Below, piece after piece: positions 47,811 to 56,992 of a DNA stretch of 64,000 nt. Positions within the stretch are counted from its first letter, which is position 1, and the number at the start of each line of letters is the position of its first letter. The stretch is from Planctomycetota bacterium (GTDB taxonomy: Bacteria > Planctomycetota > UBA11346), in NCBI GenBank assembly GCA_013816485.1, contig JACDEI010000006.1, forward strand, positions 1,139 through 65,138. The letters are read 5' to 3'. A program made the position numbers and the translations under genes. The notes under the pieces were generated by a model, which searched no databases, was not told the DNA's origin, and was given only the letters and a program-made list of their open reading frames with translations.

Positions 47811-49715
47811 TCAGGTATCTGCTGTGATGAGGCTTTGCTGTTCCTGCCACCACGCCTGGAACATGAGGACGCCCCACAGCCGGTAACCCCACGAACGACG
47901 CCCGCTCTGGTGTTCTTCCCAGGATTTCCGGATCGCTTCTGGATGCAGCAAGCCATCACGGCGCAGACGCTCTTCGCTCAACAGGTCTTCGGCCCAGGGT
48001 CGTAATGGTCCACGTAACCACTCATGGACAGGAATTCCGAATCCCATCTTTGGTCGATCGAACAACCGTGGTGGCACATACCGGGCCAGCACTTGGCGCA
48101 GCACCTGCTTGCCGACTCCTTTTTTTACCAGCATTGACTGTGGCAACGACCATGCGAACTCGACCACTCGATGATCGAGGAAAGGTGCACGAGTCTCCAG
48201 ACTGACCGCCATCGCAGCGCGATCGACCTTCACCAGGATGTCGTCGGGCAGATAGGTTCGCAGGTCGCATGACTGGAATCGTCGGATCGCCGGCCATGTC
48301 GGTGACATCGTACCCAGGTGCTGGGCTGGCTCATATCCATCGACGACCAGCGCTGCGGGATCCTGCCAGTATCGATTGAGTCGGCGGTAGAGATCATCCG
48401 GTCCCTGCGCCTCCAGCACGTCGGCAACGCGATGCAGCTTATCACCCACCTGACGCATGAACGGCATGACACGACCGAGTAGGGCATAACCGCGTGGTGG
48501 AATAGCAGTGAGTACTCGACGCGCAGCACGACGCACCAGCATCGGCCATGCTTGGCTGCGCAGCAGACGATCAGCGTACAGATACCGGGGATAGCCGGCC
48601 AACAACTCATCAGCTCCGTCACCGCTCAGGCTGACCGTGACGTGTTTCCTAGTGAGACGTGAGAGCAGCAGGGTCGGTATTTGCGACGAATCAGCGAACG
48701 GTTCATCCCAGATGCGCGGCAAGTCAGGCACCACGGCCAGGGCATCCGCACCCGTGACATGCATGGTGGTGTGGTCGGTGCCCAAATGGCGTGCCACTGC
48801 TTCGGCATGCGGCGACTCGTCGTAGGCGCGTTCGTGGAACCCAATGGTGAAAGTGCGCACCGGGCGAGACGACTGCGCCTGCATCAGCGCCACCACCGTC
48901 GATGAATCGATGCCGCCGGACAGGAAGGCGCCGAGCGGGACGTCCGCGACCATCTGGCCTCGCACCGCGGTGCGCAGCAGGTGGTCCAAGCGTTCGACGG
49001 CTTCCGCCTCGCTGCCAGCGAACGGTTCCCCCTCACGCTCCGACAACGACCAGTATGGACGGCTCTGCGTCGGCTCCGGAACTTCGCCGGCCCGCAGCAC
49101 CAGCCGGTGTCCGGGCTCCAGCTTCCAGATGTTCTGCCAGATGGTCCACGGCGCTGGTACGTAGTTGTGGCGCAGGAACAGAGCGAGGGCCGGACGCGAC
49201 AACTCCGGACGCGCCGCACCCGCTAGCAAACCTTTGAGTTCCGATGCCACCCGCACCTGGCCTGCCACCTGACCGTAGTACAGCGGTTTCTCGCCCATGC
49301 GGTCGCGGGCGATCCACAGTTCCTGCGCCTGACGATCCCACGCCGCCAGCGCGAACATGCCAACTGCGCGTCGCAACGCCTCATCCACGCCCCAGGCCGT
49401 GATCGCAGCCAACAGCACCTCAGTGTCGCTGCGCCCACGCCAGGGGCCGGGCAAGGTCGCCCGCAGCTCAGCGTGATTGTAGATCTCACCGTTGAAGCTC
49501 AGCACCCAACGCCCTTCGCTGCTGGTCATCGGCTGGGCGCCGGCTGGCGAAAGATCGACGATGCTCAGGCGTGCATGACCGAGGGCGACCGGGCCTTCGC
49601 TCCAGACACCGTGAGCGTCAGGGCCACGATGATGCAGACGCTGAACCATCGCCTGGGCCAAATCAGCGAGCGGCGCGGATGAGGACGACGTCAGGATGGA
49701 AACGATACCGCACAT
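47811..49715 (-). CDS. asnB: Asparagine synthase (glutamine-hydrolysing)
   Basis: 634 aa from ATG 49715, giving the N-terminal MCGIVSILTSS with nucleophile C2. Glutaminase domain: MVQRLHHRGPDAHGVW, GHARLSIVDLSPAGAQPM, FNGEIYNHAELR, GRSDTEVLLAAITAWG. Synthetase domain: VPLGAFLSGGIDSSTVVALM (SGGxDSS PP-loop), DEPFADSSQIPTLLLS, LSGDGADELLAGYPRY, PDDILVKVDRAAMAVSLETR. Such enzymes in polysaccharide loci amidate or transfer amide nitrogen to sugars as well as making asparagine; which applies here is not known. Confidence 0.95.
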   Translation of the reverse strand: MCGIVSILTSSSSAPLADLAQAMVQRLHHRGPDAHGVWSEGPVALGHARLSIVDLSPAGAQPMTSSEGRWVLSFNGEIYNHAELRATLPGPWRGRSDTEVLLAAITAWGVDEALRRAVGMFALAAWDRQAQELWIARDRMGEKPLYYGQVAGQVRVASELKGLLAGAARPELSRPALALFLRHNYVPAPWTIWQNIWKLEPGHRLVLRAGEVPEPTQSRPYWSLSEREGEPFAGSEAEAVERLDHLLRTAVRGQMVADVPLGAFLSGGIDSSTVVALMQAQSSRPVRTFTIGFHERAYDESPHAEAVARHLGTDHTTMHVTGADALAVVPDLPRIWDEPFADSSQIPTLLLSRLTRKHVTVSLSGDGADELLAGYPRYLYADRLLRSQAWPMLVRRAARRVLTAIPPRGYALLGRVMPFMRQVGDKLHRVADVLEAQGPDDLYRRLNRYWQDPAALVVDGYEPAQHLGTMSPTWPAIRRFQSCDLRTYLPDDILVKVDRAAMAVSLETRAPFLDHRVVEFAWSLPQSMLVKKGVGKQVLRQVLARYVPPRLFDRPKMGFGIPVHEWLRGPLRPWAEDLLSEERLRRDGLLHPEAIRKSWEEHQSGRRSWGYRLWGVLMFQAWWQEQQSLITADT

Positions 49716-49717
49716 GG

Positions 49718-50968
49718 TCAGTCGACCATCCCACGCTGGTGACGCGAGGCTTGCGTTCGAGCGATCATTCCAGGTCGCATCTCTTTGCCACACCCGAACA
49801 TGGTGGCATAGAACTTCTCATACCGTGCAACGATACCATGCAACTCAAAAAGATTGAGGATCCGCTGACGACAGTTCACGCCGCGAGCTGCTCGATCATG
49901 CTGGGCCTCAGTCAATAATTTGACGATCCCGTCGGCAAGCGCTGACGAATCTTTGGGGGGAACCACCACCCCGGTATCCCCAACTATCCAGAGCGAATCC
50001 CCAACATCAGTCACGACACATGGCGTCCCACAGGCCATCGCCTCTCCAATGACATTGGGGAAACCCTCTGCGACGGATGACAAAGCAACCACCGACGAGG
50101 CCGCCATGATGGATGGGATATCTTCCCGTTCCCCCAACAGTGAAACAGCGCTCTCCAAACCGTGCTGGGTGACTTTAGTCATCAACGTTTGGTTCTTATT
50201 GGTGATTCCACTCCCAACCATGACCACATGAATGCGAGGACACTTCACTCGCGACCGGGCTATGGCCGACAGGAAGGTATCGTGGTCTTTCAGCGGATCG
50301 AACCGTGCGACCAGAGTGACGATCTCAATTTCACCAGGGATATTGAGTTCGCGGCACAATCCCGCCTTGGCCGATGAATCCGGACGAAACTTGACGCAAT
50401 CGAATCCGTTCGGCAGAGGGATCCATCTCCGTGGATGATATCCTATTCTGCCGTGGTGGACGATGCCGGCTCGCGAGTTGGCGAACACGGCATCTGGGCG
50501 ATCACTGATCTGTGCCAGAATCGTGGTTAGCAGCCGCAGGAACGACCATCCGGAGCCCACCTCCGCCTGGGAACAGCGGATATTCCAGGTCCATCTCGCT
50601 TCCCGGGCAACCGGTTCCAGAAGCCGGACCAAAGACACCACAAGATCAGCATGGTAGAGCCAACTCTGCACCAAGTGAGGGCGGAAATGCCGGATCTTTT
50701 TCGCCAAAGACATGAGTGCCGTTGGTGTCAGCAACCCACGGCGCATGTTCAGGCACCAGACGGGAATACCCGCAGCCTTGATGGCGATGCCGTGCACTCC
50801 CAGATCACCGCACGATATGATAGCCGGGCTCACTCGCTTCCGATCGTGCCCCAACACCAATTTCCGCAGCATCATCTCTGCGCCACCTGGTCCTAAGCCG
50901 GTAATCACATACAGGACACGGATGGGCTCCGATCCCAACAACGATTTCACCGCACGCATCAAGGTCAC
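49718..50968 (-). CDS. Glycosyltransferase family 4-type
   Basis: 416 aa; start ATG 50968 or 50959. GT-B motifs: VLYVITGLGPGGAEMMLRKL, ARWTWNIRCSQAEVGSGWSF, RRWIPLPNGFDCVKFRPDS, VARFDPLKDHDTFLSAIARS, SSVVALSSVAEGFPNVIGEA with EGFPN, and CGTPCVVTDVGDSLWIVGDT. Stop lies 3 bp before the asnB start. Closely related in its first 60 residues to the truncated glycosyltransferase at 52330 (VLHLISGLQQGGAETVLHRL). Confidence 0.93.
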   Translation of the reverse strand: MTLMRAVKSLLGSEPIRVLYVITGLGPGGAEMMLRKLVLGHDRKRVSPAIISCGDLGVHGIAIKAAGIPVWCLNMRRGLLTPTALMSLAKKIRHFRPHLVQSWLYHADLVVSLVRLLEPVAREARWTWNIRCSQAEVGSGWSFLRLLTTILAQISDRPDAVFANSRAGIVHHGRIGYHPRRWIPLPNGFDCVKFRPDSSAKAGLCRELNIPGEIEIVTLVARFDPLKDHDTFLSAIARSRVKCPRIHVVMVGSGITNKNQTLMTKVTQHGLESAVSLLGEREDIPSIMAASSVVALSSVAEGFPNVIGEAMACGTPCVVTDVGDSLWIVGDTGVVVPPKDSSALADGIVKLLTEAQHDRAARGVNCRQRILNLFELHGIVARYEKFYATMFGCGKEMRPGMIARTQASRHQRGMVD

Positions 50969-50972
50969 ATGC

Positions 50973-51833
50973 TCATGGCTGAGGACGATAACAGACGACG
51001 GTATGGAAAGGGGCGCGATCGGAGAAGGTCAGGCGCTCAAAGCCTGCGCGCTGCAACATGTCCGTGATCTGAATGCGGGTGAAGCGCTGTTCCAGTCGGG
51101 TGCCAAAACGATCGAGGGCATCGGTACGCAGCACGTAGAACGGTTTGTCCCGATAGTACGACAGCGGGAAGCTCCTCGGCAGACAACCGCAACGATCAAG
51201 CAACCAAGCCGACCGCGCGAACGGAAGGTAGACCAGAACAGCAATCATTTGACTAATGGTCCAACGCAGTCTGAACGGCAGGGCCGAGACTGCACGACGC
51301 ACCACATCACTCAAACGCCACAACTGACGATAGTACCAAGGGCGGTTGTCGAATGCGTAATAAAGGTAGACCAGGAATGGTGCCCCAGGCCGCAGTTTGG
51401 AGAAGATGGTGCACAGCGCCGCCTGGGTGTCGGGAACATGATGCAGGACGCCGAGGGAATAGGCGCAATCGAAGGATTGATCTGCCAACGGCGCCGCATC
51501 GATCGGCGCATGGGTGTAGTCAACATTGGTGACTCCTGCCGCTTTCAGATTGCGCTGCGCTACCGCCAATGCTTCGTCAGATGCATCCAGCAACATCAGG
51601 CGTGCGACCCGCGATGCGAAGAGCTTGGCCCAACGTCCTGACCCACAGCCGACATCCAGGGCCATCGACGACGTCGGATTGACCGTCGTCCACGGGAAGA
51701 TGTGGAAATAATCGTCGAATATCTTGTGCGCAGCCACATCGTCGAGATCGCGCTGGTCAAAAGCTGCCCATTCCTTGCCAAACCCCTCCACAGTGGCCTG
51801 ATCATAATTATGTGGCTCTCCCATCTCCATCAC
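50973..51833 (-). CDS. Class I SAM-dependent methyltransferase
   Basis: 286 aa. SAM-binding motif I MALDVGCGSGRWAKLFASRV, motif II LMLLDASDEALAVAQRNL, then FDCAYSLGVLHHVPDTQAAL and KLRPGAPFLVYLYYAFDNRP. The C-terminal half contains a hydrophobic stretch (WTISQMIAVLVYLPFARSAW). Resembles the methyltransferase at 56993 (same order of motifs, both with SxGVLHH) and presumably methylates a sugar or lipid-linked intermediate. Four bp from the GT gene downstream. Confidence 0.9.
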   Translation of the reverse strand: MMEMGEPHNYDQATVEGFGKEWAAFDQRDLDDVAAHKIFDDYFHIFPWTTVNPTSSMALDVGCGSGRWAKLFASRVARLMLLDASDEALAVAQRNLKAAGVTNVDYTHAPIDAAPLADQSFDCAYSLGVLHHVPDTQAALCTIFSKLRPGAPFLVYLYYAFDNRPWYYRQLWRLSDVVRRAVSALPFRLRWTISQMIAVLVYLPFARSAWLLDRCGCLPRSFPLSYYRDKPFYVLRTDALDRFGTRLEQRFTRIQITDMLQRAGFERLTFSDRAPFHTVVCYRPQP

Positions 51834-51835
51834 CT

Positions 51836-52330
51836 TCGCACTGATTGAGATGCTGTATGCGCAGACAATTCCGCGAATTTCAGACGGGACTCCAAATAAT
51901 CATGTTGCTGGCGACGAATCAACATCGCGTAAGTTACCAACGCCGCCAGAAAGGGGGTCGTCGGCAGGCGTTAACGAACTGCAGTGCCAAGGTTCTGGCA
52001 ACCGGCAATGGAGAAGAGAGCGGCGTAACCAAAAACCAACAAAACAGCCCATCGGACCAGTGGCAAACGCCAATCCCGAGCGCGAAAGCGAAACATCGCC
52101 CAGACGAACGCTAGCAAGAGAAGCAGGCCTCCTAATGTGAAGCGATCACGGCCTATCGCCAAATGTTCGACCGTGATGCCCGCAGCCTGCAACGTGGGGC
52201 CAAGCACTCCTAGATCGGTGAAGGAGATGACTACGTGTTCCATATCGGCTCGACTGGCCAAGCAGAGTCGATGGAGCACCGTTTCCGCCCCACCTTGCTG
52301 CAAACCACTGATGAGATGCAGAACGCGCAT
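51836..52330 (-). pseudogene. Chimeric remnant: glycosyltransferase start joined to membrane-protein end
   Basis: From ATG 52330 the first 65 residues (MRVLHLISGLQQGGAETVLH, ISFTDLGVLGPTLQAAGITV) are the beginning of a family 4 glycosyltransferase. The frame then continues into hydrophobic segments GGLLLLLAFVWAMFRFRARD and VRWAVLLVFGYAALFSIAGC, followed by an in-frame stop (about 51971) and a further segment LPTTPFLAALVTYAMLIRRQ and tail to 51836. The second part looks like the end of an O-antigen polymerase-type protein. Deletion between two genes plus a nonsense mutation explains it best. A small fused membrane protein is less likely. Confidence 0.65.
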
Positions 52331-52334
52331 CGGG

Positions 52335-53402
52335 TTAGACGTCCTCAAGCCATCTGGGGGCGATCTGATCAATGGCCCATTCTTCGGCACGCAGACGAGC
52401 TCTGTATCCAAACGTCTCTGCGCACTTGGCATCCAGTAGCGCTTCGGTCATCGCATTGGCCAATGCCGCGGCATCACCCACAGGCACTAGCCAGCCCGAA
52501 CGACCATGTTCGATCATTTCGCCAGGGCCTGTCGGGCAGTCGGTGCTAATGACCGGACAGCCACGCGCCATGGCCTCGGCCAAAGCATTCGGGAAGCCTT
52601 CGTTGCGGGAGGTCATAACAAAGACCCGGGCACGATCCAACCACGCCCTGACATCCGTGACTCGGCCGGGAAACACAACCCTGTCTGCAATTCCGAGGGA
52701 CTGCGCCTGAGCCATGAGTACAGAACGCATGGGGCCCTCACCTAGAATAACCAAGCTTGGCAGCCTTTCGGTCTTGAGACGAGCAAATGCGGTCAAGAGA
52801 AGGTTAAATTCCTTCACCGGATCCAGACGGCCAACGGCGAGGATGAGGCCATTCTCGCGCTCGGCAAACATCGGAACGCTTTGCAGCCAATCCGTCGGCA
52901 AAGGATTGGGGACGACGGTACAGCGATTGGCTGGGATACCCAATTTACTTATCTGAGCCACGCTCGCTGATGTTTGCATCACAACGCGATCGACCAAGGG
53001 ATACCATCGGCGGATCTGCATCCGCGCGATGCGTCCCAATGCTAACGGCGAACTGCGGACCGACACCGTAGTCCTCAATTCCGGAAGTGCGCGGCTCTTC
53101 GCCATCGCCAAAATGACTCCCGCCGATTCCATGAAGGCGATCGCCTGCTTTACCTGATGGGCGGCAAGAACATTGACCAGTGCCTTGTAGCGTTGTCGTT
53201 GCCGCCAAGGCTTTCCGATGAGCGCGTTTAACGCCGGCAATCCCAAATCGACGATTTCGCCGCCGAAGGTGTAGGCCGGATCACGTCCATCCCATGTGAT
53301 AACCAGCACCCTATGCGACCTTGAATGATAAAGAGAAAGATGACTGACCACTCGTTCAGCACCACCACCGCCCAGAGTAGGAATGATAAAGGCAATAGAC
53401 AC
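52335..53402 (-). CDS. Glycosyltransferase family 4-type
   Basis: 355 aa, start ATG 53402. GT-B: IAFIIPTLGGGGAERVVSHL, NRCTVVPNPLPTDWLQSVPM, GLILAVGRLDPVKEFNLLLT, FVMTSRNEGFPNALAEAMAR and GCPVISTDCPTGPGEMIEHG. The GPGE(I/M) ending is typical of glycosyltransferases acting in O-antigen or exopolysaccharide repeat assembly (GalNAc-transferase-like). Acceptor and donor unknown. Confidence 0.93.
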   Translation of the reverse strand: MSIAFIIPTLGGGGAERVVSHLSLYHSRSHRVLVITWDGRDPAYTFGGEIVDLGLPALNALIGKPWRQRQRYKALVNVLAAHQVKQAIAFMESAGVILAMAKSRALPELRTTVSVRSSPLALGRIARMQIRRWYPLVDRVVMQTSASVAQISKLGIPANRCTVVPNPLPTDWLQSVPMFAERENGLILAVGRLDPVKEFNLLLTAFARLKTERLPSLVILGEGPMRSVLMAQAQSLGIADRVVFPGRVTDVRAWLDRARVFVMTSRNEGFPNALAEAMARGCPVISTDCPTGPGEMIEHGRSGWLVPVGDAAALANAMTEALLDAKCAETFGYRARLRAEEWAIDQIAPRWLEDV

Positions 53403-53406
53403 TGGA

Positions 53407-54525
53407 TCAGATTAGCGCGTAGTTGGATCGTAGATAAAGGAACGATGTCAAGAATACCCAAGTCAATGCCATCGTTTTCTCAACACCACGGAAACACAGG
53501 ATCGCTCCCAAAAAAAACGGCATGGATACGATGAAAACCCGCGAGGCAGGAACTCCAAAATGGGCCGTGAAAAGAAAAACGGACAAGCAAATGACCGCGA
53601 AGACAGATTCCGGCCTGTGAATATAGGGCTTCGGCATGACGGCGAACAGAACAAGCAACGGACCCCAGATTATCAGCTCTGATAACGCCATAGGGACCAC
53701 CTCATATTCGGCTCGTCTGTCGGCAATTGATCCGAGAATTTCCTGACGCCCTGCAGACAAAGCGAACGTCACAAGCGCAACGAAACCCCACATGAAAGCA
53801 ATTGCCACCCACGTTTTATTTTGGCTTATCTTATGAACCACATACCCTGCTAAGATGCAGGAAATCATGAGCGTCATTGCCGTGTGAATGTAACAAGCCG
53901 CTATTAGCAATATGGTTCGCGGGATCCATAACCAAGACGGACTGCCAATGACTTCTGTTCCGGATTCATTGCTAGGCAACTTTAGCAGCCCCTCCCCCTT
54001 TGGATCTATGACCAAAAGATCATGCCACCGCCAAGCCGCATAGACCAACGAAATTGCTAACGCCGAGCGTATCTGGGACATCAGGAGCCCGGCCATCCAT
54101 GGATGGGCCAACATCATCAAGGCAATTGGCCAACCTGTCGACCTGATCATCACCGCGAGGATGACTACACACGAAAAAAAACTTACTGCCGTAAACATGG
54201 CATCATAACTCCCGAGCACTTCCCGGCCCAACACAACAGCTGCAATCCATAGGTGCTCCTCGGCCAGAGAAGCGACATGGTCGAATTGGTCATTCAACAG
54301 GTAGAGCCGTTGCTCGGGATATCCGCTTTCGAAGTTTGCTTGGTAAACTGAAAGGTCCCAGAACGGCTGCCGAAGGAATGTCTCAAATGGGAGAGATACA
54401 TAGATTGCCGAAATCGACAGGATGGAAAAGGCCCAGAAAAGTCTCCCCCAAGAATCTGCTGTGAAGCCCTTGTCCCAGCCAGGAAACTTCACGTCAGCTA
54501 CCCTGCCTTTCTGCAAGAATCTCAC
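53407..54525 (-). CDS. EpsG-like polysaccharide polymerase, membrane protein
   Basis: 372 aa with about nine membrane segments (for example LFWAFSILSISAIYVSLPF, AVSFFSCVVILAVMIRSTG, ILLIACYIHTAMTLMISCIL, WVAIAFMWGFVALVTFALS). The N-terminal loop with LSVYQANFESGYPEQRLYLL and the following SQIRSALAISLVYAAWRWHD, including the conserved R, match the EpsG/Wzy-like family. Polymerises or exports repeat units of the polysaccharide. Overlaps the downstream-encoded GT at 54494 by 32 bp. It is less GC-rich than its neighbours, as usual for polymerase genes. Confidence 0.8.
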   Translation of the reverse strand: MRFLQKGRVADVKFPGWDKGFTADSWGRLFWAFSILSISAIYVSLPFETFLRQPFWDLSVYQANFESGYPEQRLYLLNDQFDHVASLAEEHLWIAAVVLGREVLGSYDAMFTAVSFFSCVVILAVMIRSTGWPIALMMLAHPWMAGLLMSQIRSALAISLVYAAWRWHDLLVIDPKGEGLLKLPSNESGTEVIGSPSWLWIPRTILLIAACYIHTAMTLMISCILAGYVVHKISQNKTWVAIAFMWGFVALVTFALSAGRQEILGSIADRRAEYEVVPMALSELIIWGPLLVLFAVMPKPYIHRPESVFAVICLSVFLFTAHFGVPASRVFIVSMPFFLGAILCFRGVEKTMALTWVFLTSFLYLRSNYALI

Positions 54526-55606
54526 GAAATAGAGACTCCCACTTACTTGAAATCAAACCGATTGAAAATCTCTCCCGCGCTTCTTCAGCCCTGGCAGCCA
54601 ACCTGGAACGCAAATCACTATTTGACATTACGGCTACAAGCGCAGCTACGAGTCCAGTTCGGCAACCCGAGGGGACGAGCATCCCATCAACATCTGGTCG
54701 AATGATGTCCCTCGGGCCTGTATCACAGTCAAAGCAGATGGCCGGGATGCCATGCGCCAATGCCTCAATCACAGCATTAGGAAATCCCTCATATTTTGAA
54801 GTCATGACGTAGAGGTCAGCAGAACCATACCAATCACCCAGATTGCCAATTTGACCCGGCAGGTGAATCCGATCAGCGCACGAGGTTGCCGCCACGATTG
54901 CTCTCAGACGTCCCATTTCCGGACCGTCTCCAATGATCTGCAATTCCCATTGGGGACATCCTGAAGCAATCTGTGAGAAGACTTCGATGAGGAGATCGAA
55001 TTGTTTAAGTGGGACTAACCGGCCAACTGCCAGAAGACGCAACTTCTTTTTGACTGGTGGCTCAATCACTGGCGCGTGGATGGGCATTGGCCAGACAACC
55101 GGGTTTGGAATGACTAGCACTCGACGAGCATTCGTGTGTTCGCGTAGCCAAGAAGCACTCATTTCGGTGAGGGAAACCACGGCATCCAGACGACTGTAGA
55201 GCCGCCTTCTCAGCTTGTCCCAAATCCAGTGCCGTGGCTCCTGTGGCGGATGACTTCGTTCGGATCCGATACTGACACAAAATTCAGCAGCCAATGCCAG
55301 CAGCACGTTGCTTCTGTCCATGAAGGATAATGCGATATCAGGTCGCACGTCCCTGAGGACCCGAATCAAGGCTCTTAGTCGCATCCAGGAATTTCCAAAG
55401 GCCTTCAACAAATTCCCACTCTCGTGACCAAGATCGAACGCAACGCGTCGGATTGACGGGTGCAACGCATATGAATCACGATCAGTTCCAAATAAGGTCA
55501 CTACGGTAATGTCCCACCCGCGTTCCGCCCAGTGATTGACCAAATGTGAACAAACCCGTTCCGCGCCGCCCGTAGACATAGATGAAATGAAAACGAGAAG
55601 TTTCAT
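54494..55606 (-). CDS. Glycosyltransferase family 4-type
   Basis: 370 aa from ATG 55606 (MKLLVFISSMSTGGAERVCS). GT-B: SFMDRSNVLLALAAEFCVSI, VLVIPNPVVWPMPIHAPVIE, LRLLAVGRLVPLKQFDLLIE, LYVMTSKYEGFPNAVIEALA and GIPAICFDCDTGPRDIIRPD. Related to the 52335 enzyme (same TGP motif near the C-terminus), so the two may add similar sugars. Lower G+C than the flanks; together with the polymerase gene this is the most likely horizontally variable part of the locus. Confidence 0.93.
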   Translation of the reverse strand: MKLLVFISSMSTGGAERVCSHLVNHWAERGWDITVVTLFGTDRDSYALHPSIRRVAFDLGHESGNLLKAFGNSWMRLRALIRVLRDVRPDIALSFMDRSNVLLALAAEFCVSIGSERSHPPQEPRHWIWDKLRRRLYSRLDAVVSLTEMSASWLREHTNARRVLVIPNPVVWPMPIHAPVIEPPVKKKLRLLAVGRLVPLKQFDLLIEVFSQIASGCPQWELQIIGDGPEMGRLRAIVAATSCADRIHLPGQIGNLGDWYGSADLYVMTSKYEGFPNAVIEALAHGIPAICFDCDTGPRDIIRPDVDGMLVPSGCRTGLVAALVAVMSNSDLRSRLAARAEEARERFSIGLISSKWESLFREILAERQGS

Positions 55607-55614
55607 AGAGTAGA

Positions 55615-56982
55615 CTAAAGAGTCCTGCCCACGTCTTGGCCTGAACTGATAGCACGCCGTAAATTTCGCACATACCACTCCTTATGCAGGAGTGAAACTA
55701 GGTAGACCAAGGAACCAGCCAATGCGATCCCGAGCACACCCATGTGCGGCGCGAGCGCCAAGTTCGCTCCGATACTGACGATCAGATTGACCGTCGCGAT
55801 ACGCGGCAGGTAGCGGTTACCCCCCATCAGATTGAGCATTCGCACACTGACCGTGCCGACTATATACCATGGCGCCATGGTCGCGAGGGCGGCAACCACC
55901 AGCGCCACCTCGGCGGTATCCGTCGCGGTGAAGTTCCCGCGTTCGAACACCACAGCAGTCAACCATGGGGCGAAAAGCATCACCATCACCGAGCCAGCCA
56001 TCGCCGTCCACAACAACCGACGGCGCCACCAGTCAGCGATGCGGGTGACCTCTGCGGGCGAGGCGGTCGTCTGCGTACGCGACAACACCGCGAGGAAGGC
56101 CGGGCCGATCATGACGATGACTAACGCCATCGGGATCGTCACCAATCGTTGACCATAACCGATAGCGGCGACGCTGCCGGCGACCAGATGTGCCGCCATC
56201 ACCTGGTCGACCACGGCGGTACCCGCGTGAATCACTGCGGCTGCCATCGCCGGCCACCACTGACGCAGCACCACCGCGAACTCACCAACAAAACGCGGCC
56301 ATACCGGCCAGGGTCGATGGCCAGTCAGGTGAAGCACGATCACCAAGACGACGACCTCCACCACCTGACCAAGCAACGTCGCCGCGACCAAGCACTGCAC
56401 ATCGGCACCAATGAGCAGAATGCCACCAAGCACCACAGCCGGAGTGATGGCCGGGGTCAGCGCCGACACGGCAAAACGTTCGCGACCGTGGAAGGGCGCG
56501 GTGAGCATGAGTGTCAACGCGCTCAACACCGTTAGCGGCGCAGCGACCACCAGCAGGTCACGGGTGAGCGCGAGCTTGTCCGGTGGAAATCCGCCGGCCA
56601 TCCACGGCATCAGCGCGCCACCGGCCAACCCGACAGCGACCGCCAGGATCATCAGCAGAGGCAGCGCGATGGTGAGTAATCCGCCGAACAGACGGTCGGC
56701 AGCAGCACGGCCACCACGCTGCTCCGCACGCGCCAGAGCCGGCACTACCGCGCCGGAAAAACTGCCGCCGATGACCCCGCCCACCAGCAGCGGCAACAGC
56801 ACCGCGAGGAGGTAGGCCTCCAACTGATCGCTGCGACCGAACCACGCCGCGATCGCGAGTTCCTTGGCCAGAGCGAGCGCTTTGGCCAGAACGGTCACGA
56901 CGCCGATCGTCACCGCGCCGGAGAAGATCCGCCGGTTGGGTGATGCCGCAGACCAAGTCCGCCAGAATTTCCACCACTGCAT
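55615..56982 (-). CDS. MurJ/MviN-like lipid flippase
   Basis: 455 aa, about 13 membrane segments. MATE-like flippase: SGAVTIGVVTVLAKALALAK, AAWFGRSDQLEAYLLAVLLP, GGSFSGAVVPALARAEQRGG, HAGTAVVDQVMAAHLVAGSV, AAIGYGQRLVTIPMALVIVM, FERGNFTATDTAEVALVVAA. The motifs are those of MurJ (lipid II flippase), but shorter than housekeeping MurJ (about 510 residues), and its location inside a polysaccharide locus suggests it flips the lipid-linked repeat unit, a role usually filled by Wzx. Stop lies 8 bp before the GT gene start. Confidence 0.87.
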   Translation of the reverse strand: MQWWKFWRTWSAASPNRRIFSGAVTIGVVTVLAKALALAKELAIAAWFGRSDQLEAYLLAVLLPLLVGGVIGGSFSGAVVPALARAEQRGGRAAADRLFGGLLTIALPLLMILAVAVGLAGGALMPWMAGGFPPDKLALTRDLLVVAAPLTVLSALTLMLTAPFHGRERFAVSALTPAITPAVVLGGILLIGADVQCLVAATLLGQVVEVVVLVIVLHLTGHRPWPVWPRFVGEFAVVLRQWWPAMAAAVIHAGTAVVDQVMAAHLVAGSVAAIGYGQRLVTIPMALVIVMIGPAFLAVLSRTQTTASPAEVTRIADWWRRRLLWTAMAGSVMVMLFAPWLTAVVFERGNFTATDTAEVALVVAALATMAPWYIVGTVSVRMLNLMGGNRYLPRIATVNLIVSIGANLALAPHMGVLGIALAGSLVYLVSLLHKEWYVRNLRRAISSGQDVGRTL

Positions 56983-56992
56983 TGCGTAACGC

